From assembly GCA_032622095.1 (NCBI GenBank), contig CP136069.1, forward strand, positions 66,177,319-66,241,318: a DNA stretch of 64,000 nt. The letters run 5' to 3'. Shown here one piece after another: positions 32,870 through 45,739 of the stretch (the first letter of the stretch is position 1; each line of letters starts with the position of its first letter). A program made the translations under genes and the position numbers. Source of the stretch: Siphonodentalium dalli (lineage: Eukaryota; Mollusca; Scaphopoda; Gadilida; Siphonodentaliidae). The notes beneath the pieces were generated by a model that was given only the letters and a program-made list of their open reading frames with translations, had not been told where the DNA came from and did not search any database.

Positions 32870-33959
32870 CTGGAAATGCATATAACGGGAATCAAGGGCC
32901 AGTAATCGTATTTGAAATGTTGAAGTATTTGTATTATATTTGTAATAATTAATTATTGGAGCAATACTAATAATGTATTTGTAATAAAATAATTTGAAAA
33001 TTGGAGGGTATTTTCAATTATTTTGATAACATCTTCTGGCTTATATATTTTTTAGAAAGTTGAGATGAAACATATATTATAATATAATTTATGTGAAGGG
33101 ACAATGGATCAAATTGTATAGGTTGCAATGTTGATGGCAATGAAAAACGTAAACACATCGCGAGTTCGCGACCTGAGTTCCAATCTGTCCTAAGTACCGT
33201 TGTGGTACGAAACGTCCGTTGGGGTACCGTTGGAACCTGAATTAAAGTCTCTACAAGATTGTCGCAACACCGAAGCGATATCTCGAACAATAACGCCGTA
33301 AAACACGGTTATTTATTGTCCGAAGTATGCGAAAGTGAGTTGTGTTGAGAACTGACTTGGGGACCGGAACAATAGTGGCATTAGTGGGCAATAACTCAAG
33401 TGGATATAATTTCTTAGTTCCATCTTGTACTATTTCAATATTGGCAATGTCTGAATCATTCTACGTATATACATGTAAGTCTTCTTGTCAGATGGAACAA
33501 TATGGATATAAAATATGGTCGAAGCCGACACCTTATCATATTTAAACAGTATAGACAGGTTTATCCAAGGGAACCATAGTCAGAAATGGTAACGCCCTCA
33601 AGATCATATTATTTTCCATATATACAATATAACAACTTTAATGTGGTGATTGTGAAAAATCTGTTATAGGTAACGCCTATGTGATTGATTATATGCGATT
33701 TTTTTTCTAATTTCATTTGAAATAGTGGTCTGAGTAGCAAAAAATTGCGATCTTTGTAAAATGGTTCACGTACGAGCACATTTCTAATCGCATTCAGTAT
33801 CCAATTACGCAAATACCGAGTATGTTTTAATCACATTTAGTCCACCACCTCCTGCGACAGGGTCATATATACTTGCCATTATACACCATATGAGGGCGTA
33901 ATGCTGATTTAAGAATGGCCTCAGGTAATGCAATCCTGATATGACCTCTCATAAAGGAT
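32870..33959. other. No gene recognised; one 29-bp dispersed match
   Basis: AT-rich. Bases 33167-33195 are an exact reverse complement of 39220-39248 (ACTTAGGACAGATTGG followed by AACTCAGGTCGCG), a short dispersed repeat. Other frames lack motifs. Confidence 0.4.
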
Positions 33960-34360
33960 TAATTAAAATACATCTATGGTTCCATGAGGGTAAATTAAAA
34001 TATGGTCACACCCAGAGAGGGTTAATTGAAATATGGTCCGATGAGGGTAAATTAAAATATGGTCGCACCACGGTTAAATAAAATAGGGTCCCATGCAGGT
34101 TAATTAATATATCGTCCAATCAGGGTTAATAAAAATATGGTTCCATGATGGTTAATTAAAATTGTACATTGATTTTTAATTAAAATATCGTCCCATGAAG
34201 CTTAATAAAAAATATGGACCCATCGGGATTAATTGAAATATGGTCCCATTAAGGTCAATTAAATATGGTAACGTGACTTAATTAAAGAATAAATATATGG
34301 TCCCATTATGAGGGTTAATTAAAATTAAAATATGGTGTCATCAGTGTTGATTAAAGTGAT
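33960..34360. repeat. Degenerate AT-rich minisatellite, ~26-35-bp units
   Basis: About 12-13 diverged copies of GGGTTAATTAAAATATGG followed by TCCCATGA. Unit lengths vary by indels. Two or three more isolated units occur at 35680-35790 (GGTCCCACTGGGGTGAAATA, GTCACATGAGGGTCAATT). Confidence 0.85.
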
Positions 34361-36381
34361 GTGAAACGTAAATTGAACCTCACAATTGAGTTCCCTGCGT
34401 CATTCTGTGGGAAGAGTGAATAAAATAACTCAGATACACGAAATCCCCCATCCTGAAGTCAGTTTGTACACATTATACGGCCATTCGGCTAACTATTTCT
34501 ATTTCATCAATCGTCCCGATTAATCTCGCCATCATAACACGAAAAAACAAACCGATGCGTTGTCTTGTGCAGTCACGGAAATGCCCGAGCACTTCCGACT
34601 CGATTGGTATTGAATCGGGTTTCGTTCTCAGAAATGGCTTCTAGGGAGGATAACCGTTCGTTGGAATAGCGTCGCATCAGAATATTAAAGCGAAAAACAA
34701 ATTGACATCGTAATCGGTAGTCCATTCGACAGGGAAGGAATAGAAAGGGAATTGTTGCGTGAAATCACAAACGGAAGAACATTGGCCGAGTTAGTAGCAA
34801 AGATTATAATCGAACAGTGATCGAGAGGTAATAATTCGAAAATGTTACTATTTATAGAAAATTGTAAGCGCATTGACCGAATTTTTTACATCAATCTGGC
34901 CATCGATCTATATACGTCTGGTCGCAAGCACAGTACCGTGCAGAAAGAGTTGTCTTACTTTTGTAACTCAAAACTGTTTAATTACATTATACCTGTACAA
35001 TAGTACAATAATTGGTATTCAATACGCCATTACAGACCATTTGTTAGCTCATTGGCCATGAAATATTTTAAGGGCAAATTCTGTTGTCAAGCTTTAGTCA
35101 GCACTATTCATTCTGATAGATGATAACTATAATGGAAGGCCTTTTTCACATGTATTAGCTAATTGCACTTTAGCGTAAGTGAATTACACTTAAGCGTAAT
35201 GTATTACACTCAGGTGTAATGCACACATATAAAGCGTAATTCACTTTGTTAGTTGCAAATTAATTCTCGATGTTTCAATTAGAAAACATGAGATATCGAT
35301 GCAAAAATCCAGACATTATCTAGTTTGTGTTTTGTTGAATCTACTTTCGGTTATCGACATGCCGGCTATTGTTTTGGCTGTTCTGTCAACCGTGCGTGCC
35401 AGCCGATCGTCGTTTTTCTGGCGGTTCCGATTTCTTCCGAATATAATTCCATGACCTCCACGCGATGATTCGCGCCGAAAATGTGGTTGTATCTGAGAAG
35501 ATTTCTTACTCTGACCGCAGTTTTCAACAATTTAATACGGGGCGAATACCGCATCAATAATATGCAACCTTTTTATTTCTAGTTTGTTTATGACCTTTCT
35601 TATGGTATATCGGATACAGTTCTGTCTGACATGAAATATATACCCACCGGGAGTGAAGCTAATGACTTTAAACTACGGTCCCACTGGGGTGAAATACAAT
35701 ATAGTCACATGAGGGTCAATTAAATATGGTCCAAGGAATAATATGCCCCTCCCCCATGAGTACCAATTAAAACATGGAGGAGGGGTAATTTCTAAACGTT
35801 CTTCAATTCGTATAGCATATTGATATATCCTCGGTACACATAAATAAAAATGATGTTTAGAATTAGGCCACATTGAATATTAAACAACCAATTTGAAGGG
35901 TTACTGTTGGAACTTTTCTTAATAACACCTCTATTTATAGCTCCCATATATTCCGCATATAAACAAACATTTGAAGAGTCAATATTTACAAACAGCACAA
36001 ATGAGTAACCATCCCGATTCATTTAGAATATAACATGCCGATATCTGTCGCGTATAACTAAATTAAAAATTTCACTAAACGATATTAAATAACATGTTAA
36101 ACACGATATAAACAAACACCTCGAAATTCATGTTCGAATTAAAGGTCTTATACAATCGTCAAGTCCCCGTGCAGTATAATAGTAGATACATTCCGATGTA
36201 TGTCACGCGAAAATAAACGAAAGATGTTCAAATAACAATGCAACAAAGCAGGTTAAAGATCAATAGAAATACACAACGCGCAGTGTGGCAATGGTTAACG
36301 CGTGAATTCCCGTTAGAATTAATCGCCTTGCACTTTTTGGCATCCGAATAACAATTAAGAAACAACTACACCTTTTACCCA
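34361..36381. other. No gene recognised
   Basis: AT-rich. A 44-codon plus-strand open stretch at 34687-34820 (VIGSPFDREGIERELLREI, then NGRTLAELVAKI) has protein-like composition but no start, no acceptor in phase and no recognised family. Around 35165-35240 there is a set of AAGCGTAATTCACTT-type imperfect palindromes. Confidence 0.35.
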
Positions 36382-36470
36382 ACTCGGGGTCGCACTACAA
36401 CTTTTAATGCGTCCCAAAACAACCTGACTCGGGGTCGCACTACAACGTTTAATGCGTCCCAAAAAACCCA
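36382..36470. repeat. 45-bp tandem duplication
   Basis: ACTCGGGGTCGCACTACAAC followed by TTTAATGCGTCCCAAAA at 36382 and again at 36427, differing at one base in the CTTTT/CGTTT stretch. GC-richer than the surroundings. Confidence 0.9.
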
Positions 36471-36813
36471 TATCTATAAATAAAAACCCCAGCGCCCATA
36501 GGTATAAAGAATTTATACATTAGTATACAGCCGAATGGCGTAATGAAACTACTCCAAACTCCGCAATGCAAAACAGACTATAATATTGTAATTGAGTGGA
36601 TGGATAACCACCCAGTAGCTTGGTGGCTATATTCCGTTTCCAAAAAAGGTTCATATCAGATTTAATATGTTACTCTTCTATATTATTCATGCAGTGACAT
36701 AACTGGTTAATTATTTTTGACATACAAATGTATATAAGTCGTCAGTCTTCCGACGTTATTTAAGGATTAACTGCCATGTGGACTGTTTTGATGGAGATGT
36801 AACCGTGAGGTAA

Positions 36814-36869
36814 GTGGTCATAACTTGTATGTAAAACCCTTTTCGGGTTTTACACAAGTCATGACCACA
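36814..36869. repeat. Small hairpin
   Basis: GTGGTCATAACTTGTATGT-AAAACCC pairs with GGGTTTT-ACACAAGTCATGACCAC around a four-base centre, with one bulge. A possible foldback remnant; not preceded by coding sequence, so a terminator role is not implied. Confidence 0.7.
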
Positions 36870-39800
36870 CATTTAATCCTTATATTTATATACATTTAGC
36901 GAAAAAGCCACTTTTGTAAATGTATTTAAATCGAAAAGTGTATCGTGACAAAACCAGCCCAAAATATCCCATAGCACCCGACCAGAAATCAGCTGAGAAC
37001 AATTTCAAAACGAGGCTCTTTATATTGAAACCTGATGATTTATTAAGTAAATCCTGCGCGAGTGCAAATGCGCCCAAAACATTACGCGTTCTTCTTCTCC
37101 AAAATCAATGACGCGTCGATGTAATTATGGTTGCAATTATGACCCTTTGCGCGTTCACCGAGAAATAATTGCAACTAGTCACATGGGCGCCGACCAATCG
37201 GAATGCTGGATTTAGTGATAATCACACTCAGTATGTAAATATAATGGGTTGGTCTCACTGTGCAGACATGTGGCAGGGGATTACACGAACGTGCGATCGG
37301 CCGTGTTGTTACAACGCTGACAATTAGGCCGACCCAAGTCAAGTTTTGTGTCCAGGACACATATGTTGCATGCATCCGGTAAGTTTTTCCTCCACTCGGC
37401 ATTTTTTTAACATTTTTACAAATGTTCAACTGTTTAGTTAGAGTATAAACCTTATTATCGGCAGAATTTAGACACCCCTTACCATTTAGACACCCCTTAC
37501 CATAAGTGAGAACCGCTTTGATAGATATCTAAAAAGGTGGCCATCAGATTCTGTTGGCAATAATTAACCCTCATCCAACTGTTTTCGCGATGAAATATTT
37601 CGATATCCGCGTATCTAGTGCTCAATAGAACTTATCTTAGTTCTCTACCAAATGACAGGAGGTTTTTGTTGTGTGGTAAGATAGAACCAGAACCTACCGA
37701 AAACAATAGGTATCTGCAAAACGGGACGATATCGACTCACCACTTCGATTACCTTTATTCCCTTTCAAACTATTTATAGTTCTTTCACGGTAAAATGTTT
37801 ACCCCAGATGGAAACGAATACGATAGAGGTCACAAGACAATGGTAGTTCACTAATCGACACTAAACGTTTCTTGAAGGTGAGACTATATAAAGAGACGAA
37901 TTGATGTTGATATATCGGGTTTTTATTTAATTAACGGGAAAATTGTCGTCTTTTTGAGTGGCATTCATGTGCGTCCATTGGTCGATCCATCTATTGATGA
38001 ATTACAAACGATATAGAGAACGAAGCCACAATTGTTTTTTTTTATATTTAATGATATGGGCTTTTCATGGTGTGGCCCCAGTTCAGTCTCAAATGAAATG
38101 CATCAAAGGTACGTTATGCTAACATCGATAGTTCTCTACGAAGTCACGTCCCCATCAACCGGTCACGGGAGCACATGTACCACATAACAGCAGCAGTAGG
38201 CACACCGGAAGAGCGCGGACCGCCAACATGGAGAGGTCAAAACGGTTCACAACATAAATCAATTATTTTGTGAAACAGGTATTTCGCGACTTTCAATGGG
38301 CGATCACCCGCCCATTCCTGTTCCTCGCAATACATTATCAACATTGGTACCCAAACAACATACAAAGGCAACCTGAATATTACACTTTCAGGACCCAGCA
38401 ATCGGAACGGAAATGAACACCATACTGGTATAATATGAACTGTCGAATCAACAATGACGCTCTCGAGTATGTCAGAAGACCAACTTTAATGAATGGGGTG
38501 CTAAATTGAGTTTATTTTTCACCTGACACTTATATATTGCCAATTTACAATTCGCAGGTAGGACAACTCCGTACATCTGGTAATTACACAACTTTGATGA
38601 GTATTCGTGAATTAATTGCGTACCAATTGCTGAGGCAAGACATTATTATGGTGTGCACGATACGTAAAGTCCATCTCTGAAGTAGTATTGTGTTTACAGT
38701 GATGTTGGTACTCATTTAAATACATCATACTGAAAACCAACATGACAAAAGTAGTATACTTGGGACAAAAGGGGCTTCCAAAAGTGTCGAAAATCAATTT
38801 GTTATTCTTTTTTTGTTTTTGTTTTTTAAAGTTTTTATTGATCAATTTGTTATTCTGGTGAATAGAGTTTTTTGTTTAACTCTTATGTGTCCTAAGTTCC
38901 AAAATGACATATTTTTCGGAACATGGGACAACCTTGCCCTAAAATAGAGTTAGGTCTGAACTGTCATTCGCGTAGTCAACAACATATACTTAGTTCTATT
39001 TTACTCTAAGTGAAAAATTTCACACCCCAGGTCTACATTTCTCAAAACTTATAGAGATATAACAGTCTTGTGTGGATTGATCTTGATAGAAAATAATAGT
39101 TAAGACATTACGGTATCCAGCGATGTGAAGTTTTTCACTGTAAAACACAATTTTCAGTCGTGACGGCAATTCAAACTCAATTCAATGAAAATCGATTTAC
39201 TCAAAATCATAAAAAGTGCACTTAGGACAGATTGGAACTCAGGTCGCGACATGGCTCCATCAATAGATAAGTAATCAGAAGTTGACTTATAAATGAGCAG
39301 CCACTATCATCTGTAAACAATGGATATTTATAACTATATAATTAGCATTACATCTTGCCATCTCTAACACATCAGAATTATTTCAGTCGAGATTGTCCTA
39401 TAATCGGCCGTAGATCGTCTCTCCACGTTGGGTAACTCAGGTCCAGACACAGTTTTGTAGATACACAATCTTTTATTATAACAGCAAGCATCATGAATAT
39501 ATGATTACCACAACAACTTTTACAACGCTAGCAGTTTGAGAATTCGCCTGTAGTCTGTCGTGGGGCATATCGGTCACTTAGAGATTTACAACCGAAAAAG
39601 CCACGATCGAAAGTCAACATACTATTTTATCCCCAAACTTCTCCCCCAAGTCACATTACTGGTCTCATCTCTGATACGATATATTGCCAGCCAATTCCAG
39701 GCCAGTAACATCTGATTCGTTATTCTCCCAGATCAGTGAAGAAGTTTTCACGTGACATTGATCTGGTCCCACACTCTTATTGATTAGTTGTTAATTGGTT

Positions 39801-41011
39801 CTATTAACCTACTCTACACAGACTTTCGGGCCAATATTAACCCCCACCATTCGACTATGGTACAAGATACCCGACATCCCAATAAATAACTCTGGTATCA
39901 CATAATGTTTTGATAACAGTTAGCACATACATGATAGTTTCATGACTCAATTCTGTAATAAAATACCATATTAACAGAGGGTCTAGAAAGAGATTGGGCT
40001 AATACATTTTGAAATCCATTTTTGCTGGAACTAAAAATCAATAAAATGTAATATAAATGTTAAACCGGTTGATATTCTCTTTTCAGCATCCAAAATACTT
40101 ATTATGATGAATCAAACTGTAGTCTTATGAAAGTATGAGTGAGTGATGGTCAAAAGTATGGTAGTGTATGTGAGGGAATTATTATATTATTTACACTCGT
40201 CTTGTTAAACATTTATTTTGATATGTGCGAATGTCATCCAGGACTCGATTTCAGTGACGTCCCTAAATATCTTTCTAGCCCCTTCTATTTGTTACATGTA
40301 GATGAGAAATTATTAAGGGGAAATTAAAACAAAATACTAAGATAATCAGAGTAGTTTAATTTGTAATACATCAATATAAATTAGGATTTCATATTGCAAT
40401 AGAAGTACAACTATCCTACCATATAATACTCAAAACAAGCCCTGAATGATACTTTAATTTCTCGTGGGTGTAAAAGTAAATGTTCTGTTTATATAAAATA
40501 ATCGTATTATCTCAATAAACATATATAAAAAAAACAGTCAACACATACAGGTGTGAATTAGCATTTGGTCATTCAGAGACCAGCTGGATTCAGACGAAAG
40601 GCAGTGATTTAACAATGACACATTATTATCCATCCCTTGTCTAACATTATTTCTGAATGGGCAAAAGCCGTCACATGACAATCCTGGAAAAAGTCATCTT
40701 GGACTCTCGAAAGTTATATAGGACTCAATCGATTCCGATATGACTTTTTTATCGGGACTCCGTGACGCCACGAATAACTGTTTCCAAATGAATCGGTGAA
40801 ATTGTTATGAGCGCGCAATACTCTGGTGGATTTAGCAGACGTTTCACTTCCGCATTGAGTTTTATTATTCACTGTTCAAAATCATGCTTTCAGATTATCA
40901 AATACAGGCTTTTATAGAGAATCAAGTGCCGACAAATACCAAAAATAACCACAAAAGTTTTATTCCCATAATTTGTATAAATATACTGATGGATATTAAG
41001 AATGTCATAAT
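36870..41011. other. No gene recognised
   Basis: About 4 kb without a supported exon. It holds an 18-bp direct duplication TTTAGACACCCCTTACCA at 37468-37503, the 29-bp repeat at 39220-39248, and AT-rich sequence. Short frames (37175-37429, 38612-38845, 40139-40327) show no family motif. Confidence 0.4.
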
Positions 41012-41131
41012 ACAATGTTGTGTACAGTATGTGTTTTTCTTGTACGAGTCCAGGTTGTGGTGAAAAGTCATATTGGACTCGACACTGCACTGGACTCGTA
41101 CATACTTTACAAATACTGTACACAACATTGT
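41012..41131. repeat. Foldback element, ~43-bp arms
   Basis: ACAATGTTGTGTACAGTATG...GTACGAGTCCAG at the left pairs with CTGGACTCGTAC...ACTGTACACAACATTGT at the right, with a loop of ~35 bp containing another GGACTCGA. The GGACTC motif also recurs at 40703-40760, suggesting a longer, decayed element. Confidence 0.75.
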
Positions 41132-42346
41132 GTAATAACTATATATTAATCTGAATGGAAATTATGACAAAGTATTGTTGTATGATGAGGTATGATGTCT
41201 TCACAGTGGCTACTTCTCAGTATTGAACTAAATTTACCAGTCAATACAGCCTGTGTACCTACTTGTATTTTTTGTTTAACATAATCTACATGTATGACTT
41301 GAAAACCAACTAATTAAAATAAATTTGATAGATTTTATGTGTAGTTAATCAGCTTTCAGCTAGTTCTAGATGAATCATAACGGACAGATTAGGCGTAACT
41401 GGCTACGGTCCGATGCACGTTATCGTAACATACTGACATTAGTCTTGGCCATATTCGAACAGGTAGAGAAGACATCTTCTCGATTGACACACGAGACAAA
41501 AATATATCAACTTTGAAACAGTTGGATTTAAATTTACTCTTCGGACGCTTATGCTTAGTAGGGAATTAGTGCAGCGGCCAAACGCCAAAAGTTCTCGGGT
41601 ACCCACTGTAGAACAAGTTGAAACCAAATATTTTGGAAGAACAAATATATATTGTTCACGAAAATGAGAGTGAAAAATAACGGCTATTGTCAAATCGACG
41701 ATGAACGATACCCACCAGTGATTTTTTACAAGTATGGCTGAGTCCTAACTTATTTGCCAATACGGTTGGTGTTAAAATTACTAGATCATAAATATTTGTA
41801 CTTGATAGGAAAAAAGTGCTGGTTAATTTGGATTTTCCTGCCAATAGACCAGTTTCCCATTATTACCTCCCTTCCTCTGACAGAACCACAGAGAGGCCAC
41901 TAATTGCATTTCCAAGGGTCTGCAATAGTGTACAGATAAACAAACCAACTCTGAGTATGATTTGGATGAGTGATGGAAGTTAAAATGCTGTGATTTGAAT
42001 AATCTACGGAGTCATGGTGAACTAATTATTGGGAATAAATCAATACTAGTCGCCAGAATACCATGCTATATTTACAATGAAGTCTACTGCACAAAGACAA
42101 TGTATTTATCGCCAAATATGTCGACCCACGAGGATATGTTGACATATAGAGGTTCCGCTTCTCGCGTGCGCAATTCTTAGGTCTATAGCTCAAACGGCTT
42201 CTTATTTGTTAGCACAAATCAATGGTGTCTCATCTTCCTATATCAATGTGCAGGCTAAAATATAGGTATACATATATGTCATTGGATTTTCGGTATGATG
42301 TCTATATATATAAAATTACTCAATATCAACTTCGACTTATAGGCCC
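41132..42346. other. No gene recognised
   Basis: AT-rich; no motif, TIR or simple repeat identified. Confidence 0.4.
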
Positions 42347-44136
42347 GATTCGTCATCTCAGGTTTAAACCTGGTCTACGTAAACATCTAGGTTTAAACCG
42401 CCGTGAGTCAGCAAAATCCGTGGTTTAAACCCGCGACCGCAGGTCTAAGTGACGCATTCGTCATCTCTGGTTTAAACCTGTTCTAGCCAGACCAGTGGTT
42501 TAGCAGTAGAGTCTCTGTATCGTCGAGATAATTAATCGTACTTTCCTAATGCGGACCACCTCGTTTTATTGATTGCGAAAATAAATAATTACGACAGCGG
42601 TCATATTTTGATTGGAAATTTATCAGCGAGAAGCACTCACACCTATCAAGCGTGTGGGGATAAGCTTTTGTCAATTTCTATATTTTGTTCGCGTTTTATA
42701 AGCTTAAACCGGCAACTAAACCATCTAGTTCGATGGTCTGGCTAAACCAGCTGCTTTACCGAGTCTAAACTTGAGATGACGAATCCGTCTGTTCTTCATC
42801 GAGGTTTCGAATTTCAGACAATCAATCAAAGGGTGGAGCTGTACATTATCCCGAGGGAGGGCGTGTCTAAGTGGCGGCTGCCGACTGGTGTTATCATGTC
42901 ACAGTTGATTCATTCGCACGCGAGCAGCTTTGCTCAGATATGGACATGTTCCTACAATATGATTTTTACAACTATCTTGTGGTTTTTTTCTGGCTCGTGG
43001 CAATCACAAATACTGGTGTTTTCTACCAATTCATTTGAATGGTTCAACCTTTTAATTTTGACACAAAAACGATGCTATACTGCATGATCAGATATGCTAT
43101 AAGTATAGTTTGCAATCCTAAACTTATATTGAGTCCAACTTGATCACTTATTTTGATGTAGATCATGCCACAAAGCTCCGCCCATAAATTCCCATAATAT
43201 TCCACCAGTTCAAAACCTGGGAACTTTTTGATTTTCTGCATGACGGAAAATTTATTACATTGAAAAAAAGCAACGCATGTAGTATATTTCTTTATTAAAA
43301 GCTGTGCCTCTGTTTGGTTGCCCATTTCAAACAGTTCAGATGCCGCTTCTGGTGTGCACTTATAAGCAAAGTGTTTTTACTTGACTGACCTATTGGTCCA
43401 GGATTGACTCGATTATGGAGCCTTTATTCAGCGTCAGATGGGCCTGGGCCGCTTCGTGCTACAGGAGCCTGCATTACATGTTGATCATTTGAACATTAAC
43501 AATAAAATAAAATAAATTTAATTTAAAACAAACAAATATTAATATAAATTTTAAATGTTGTTTCTTGTTAGATACAACTCCTTACTCAATTTAACAACAC
43601 AATTTTTTCATTTTTTAAAATTAAATTTTTCTTATTTTCTTATTTTTAAATCTTAGAACAGTTCCGAACAGACAAACGGACATACATATATACAGATCCT
43701 ACATACAGATATGCATGTAAATACGCCATTTTTTGTCTTTGCGGGTAAAGCATCTTGCAGAAAATCTATCACAAACAAAGTGATAAATAGCGCGTGAAAC
43801 TCGTGTTGAGAGACATGCCCTTTGTCAGATTGACTTAAACCCTCGAAGAGATCGGATTAATTGTCCATGAGCGATACTTATTTCTCAATGATAAATCCAA
43901 TGAGCGTGCACGCGTTGGCGATAATTTATGACATGTCAATAACCATTATATCGGCTTGTCGTTGGGTCCGATAGGTAAGAGGGTAGTTTGACTGTATGCT
44001 CTTATCTCCAAATCGAGTTGTCAATTAGTTGGTAACTGAACGCCAAAAACGCCCCCTTAGACCCGGTTTGGCTGGACCGGCAATGTAGGTTTAAACCAGG
44101 TTTAAACTCGGAGGTTTAAACCGGAGATGACGAATC
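42347..44136. mobile_element. TIR element with TTCGTCATCTC ends, ~1.8 kb
   Basis: The left end GATTCGTCATCTCAGGTTTAAACC (42347-42370) is mirrored at the right by GGTTTAAACCGGAGATGACG (44113-44132) plus AATC. GGTTTAAAC motifs are repeated subterminally (42390, 42422, 44089, 44100). No transposase frame. An inner pair of the same ends (42455, 42786) indicates nesting. The target duplication is unclear, so the superfamily is not assigned. Confidence 0.6.
42455..42786. mobile_element. Inner MITE of the same TTCGTCATCTC family, ~330 bp
   Basis: Left CATTCGTCATCTCTGG (42455) and right TTGAGATGACGAATCC (42771-42786). Subterminal CTAGCCAGACCAGTGGTTTA is mirrored near 42731-42751 by GATGGTCTGGCTAAACCAG. 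This is either a second copy inserted in the outer element or an internal rearrangement of it. Confidence 0.55.
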
Positions 44137-44860
44137 CGACCTGGAAGTTCATCTTTGTGCAAACAAATTATGACATCACCATTTGGTTGTTAGTCAATCA
44201 TGTTTCGAAGTAAATTGTTATCTCTGTGGTCCCGGTGGTTTGGGGTAAGGGGATTACATTAACTACAGATCAGAGGCAAACACTGCAACCCAAAAGGTAA
44301 CCCTTATCGTCGAAATTATATTCAGTGATCCACAGTTACCGTCAGTGTTATTGTAAGATTATCCCGAATCTGGCTCCAATACAAATCATATCCAACATAA
44401 ATATGTACGACGTGTAGTTAATTAATTGGTGCATGTTCGAAAATAAGATTCCAGTTGTACATATACATGTATATAGTGATGTTCCGCTTGGAGGGTGTGT
44501 TCGTGTAACTTGTCGTGAGAACAAAATTAACCTACATGGAGCTTGTACGCTACCAGTGCACATCAAGTCCTGATATATCGGTGTCATGCGTGCATATTCG
44601 ATGCCACATCAATGATATTGATATAATATAAGAGAAATATGACAATATATAGCATATACGAATACACAGTATATTACCAGGTAAGTCATTTGGTGGCATC
44701 AGAAACATATTGCCGTATCAGTATCGAATTCTTCTGGTATAACTGGCCCTGTCTATTGGGTAAATGTCTGTAGTGAAACTTTCGAAGAGTATTTGACCAG
44801 CCAATCGGGTTAGTATTCAAGATCATATCGGCGCTCGGCGACACATTGTCGTTGGTAGCC
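44137..44860. other. No gene recognised
   Basis: Mixed sequence, short frames only. Confidence 0.35.
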
Positions 44861-44885
44861 GGGGGGGGGGGGGGGGGGGGGGGGG
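44861..44885. repeat. G25 homopolymer
   Basis: 25 consecutive G on the plus strand, giving a poly-Pro artefact frame on the minus strand. The length is likely to be inaccurate. Confidence 0.95.
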
Positions 44886-44983
44886 TCATCGTCGTCTGAA
44901 TATTCTGATGATGAGGTACAACAATGTCTGCTAAAAACGCTATCATATCCCATTAAAACGTTGATCACTTGCCAGCGTTGGGG

Positions 44984-45116
44984 CGATTACATGCCAATGT
45001 AATCGATTACGATTACAAATTAATGATTACATTTTTTTTTCAATGTAATCGATTACGATTACAATTACTTTAGTAAATGTAATCGATTACTTTTCGATTA
45101 CAACTGATTACAATTG
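44984..45116. repeat. TGTAATCGATTACGATTACA repeat cluster
   Basis: Palindromic TAATCGATTA occurs three times (near 45000, 45045 and 45080), each with flanking CGATTACAA or GATTACA half-copies, separated by T-runs. It resembles subterminal repeats of a DNA transposon, but no opposite end was found within a few kb. Confidence 0.65.
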
Positions 45117-45739
45117 TTAGTTTCCATTTAGATAGCATAGGAATAAATAATGAAATAAATCAAATTAAGATATAAAATTTGAATGAATAAAAACATCACT
45201 ACATAACATGGAAACAAGAAACGACTGAAACAATAAAGAAGAAAGCAATACACAATTAAACTTTTTACATTTACATGTATTGGATGAGGTTTCATCATGA
45301 AGTTGTGCACCAACTTATTGGGAATATATTATGTTTTATGTGCATTTATTTATATAAATATATTTTTAATATGTTTTTTAATTTTCTTACATGCATTGAA
45401 ATTAACGCATAATATTTATGAAAATATCATTAGAAACAATTATACATTATTTGCGCGTTCTGTTAGATTCAATATCCAACACAATGAAAATAACACTAAG
45501 GTTTATTTGATGATTATCCATATATATCCTGATGAGGATTAAATGAGGCTTAACTTCATGAGTGCAGTAATATGACAAACCAGCTAATTGGGTCTACCGA
45601 TGTACATCACACCTGCTTTGTTCAGTTAATTAGCTCTATTGTACCAGCGTGACTCTATGACCATTGTCTGCAGCAGTCCCAATAATATTTAACCTTAATT
45701 GAAGTTGGCTAGCTTATTTATTCATATTAGAACATTTCA
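45117..45739. other. No gene recognised
   Basis: Strongly AT-rich. The frame 45297-45542 is hydrophobic simply because of T-rich codons. Confidence 0.35.

Noticed and set aside
34687-34820. Open plus-strand stretch VIGSPFDREGIEREL...
   Set aside because: Protein-like composition, but no start codon, no in-phase acceptor and no recognised family.
36814-36869. Rho-independent-style terminator
   Set aside because: Hairpin without an upstream gene in a eukaryotic genome; treated as a small foldback.
44686-44946. Frame with a poly-Pro tract
   Set aside because: Caused by the G25 homopolymer; no other support.
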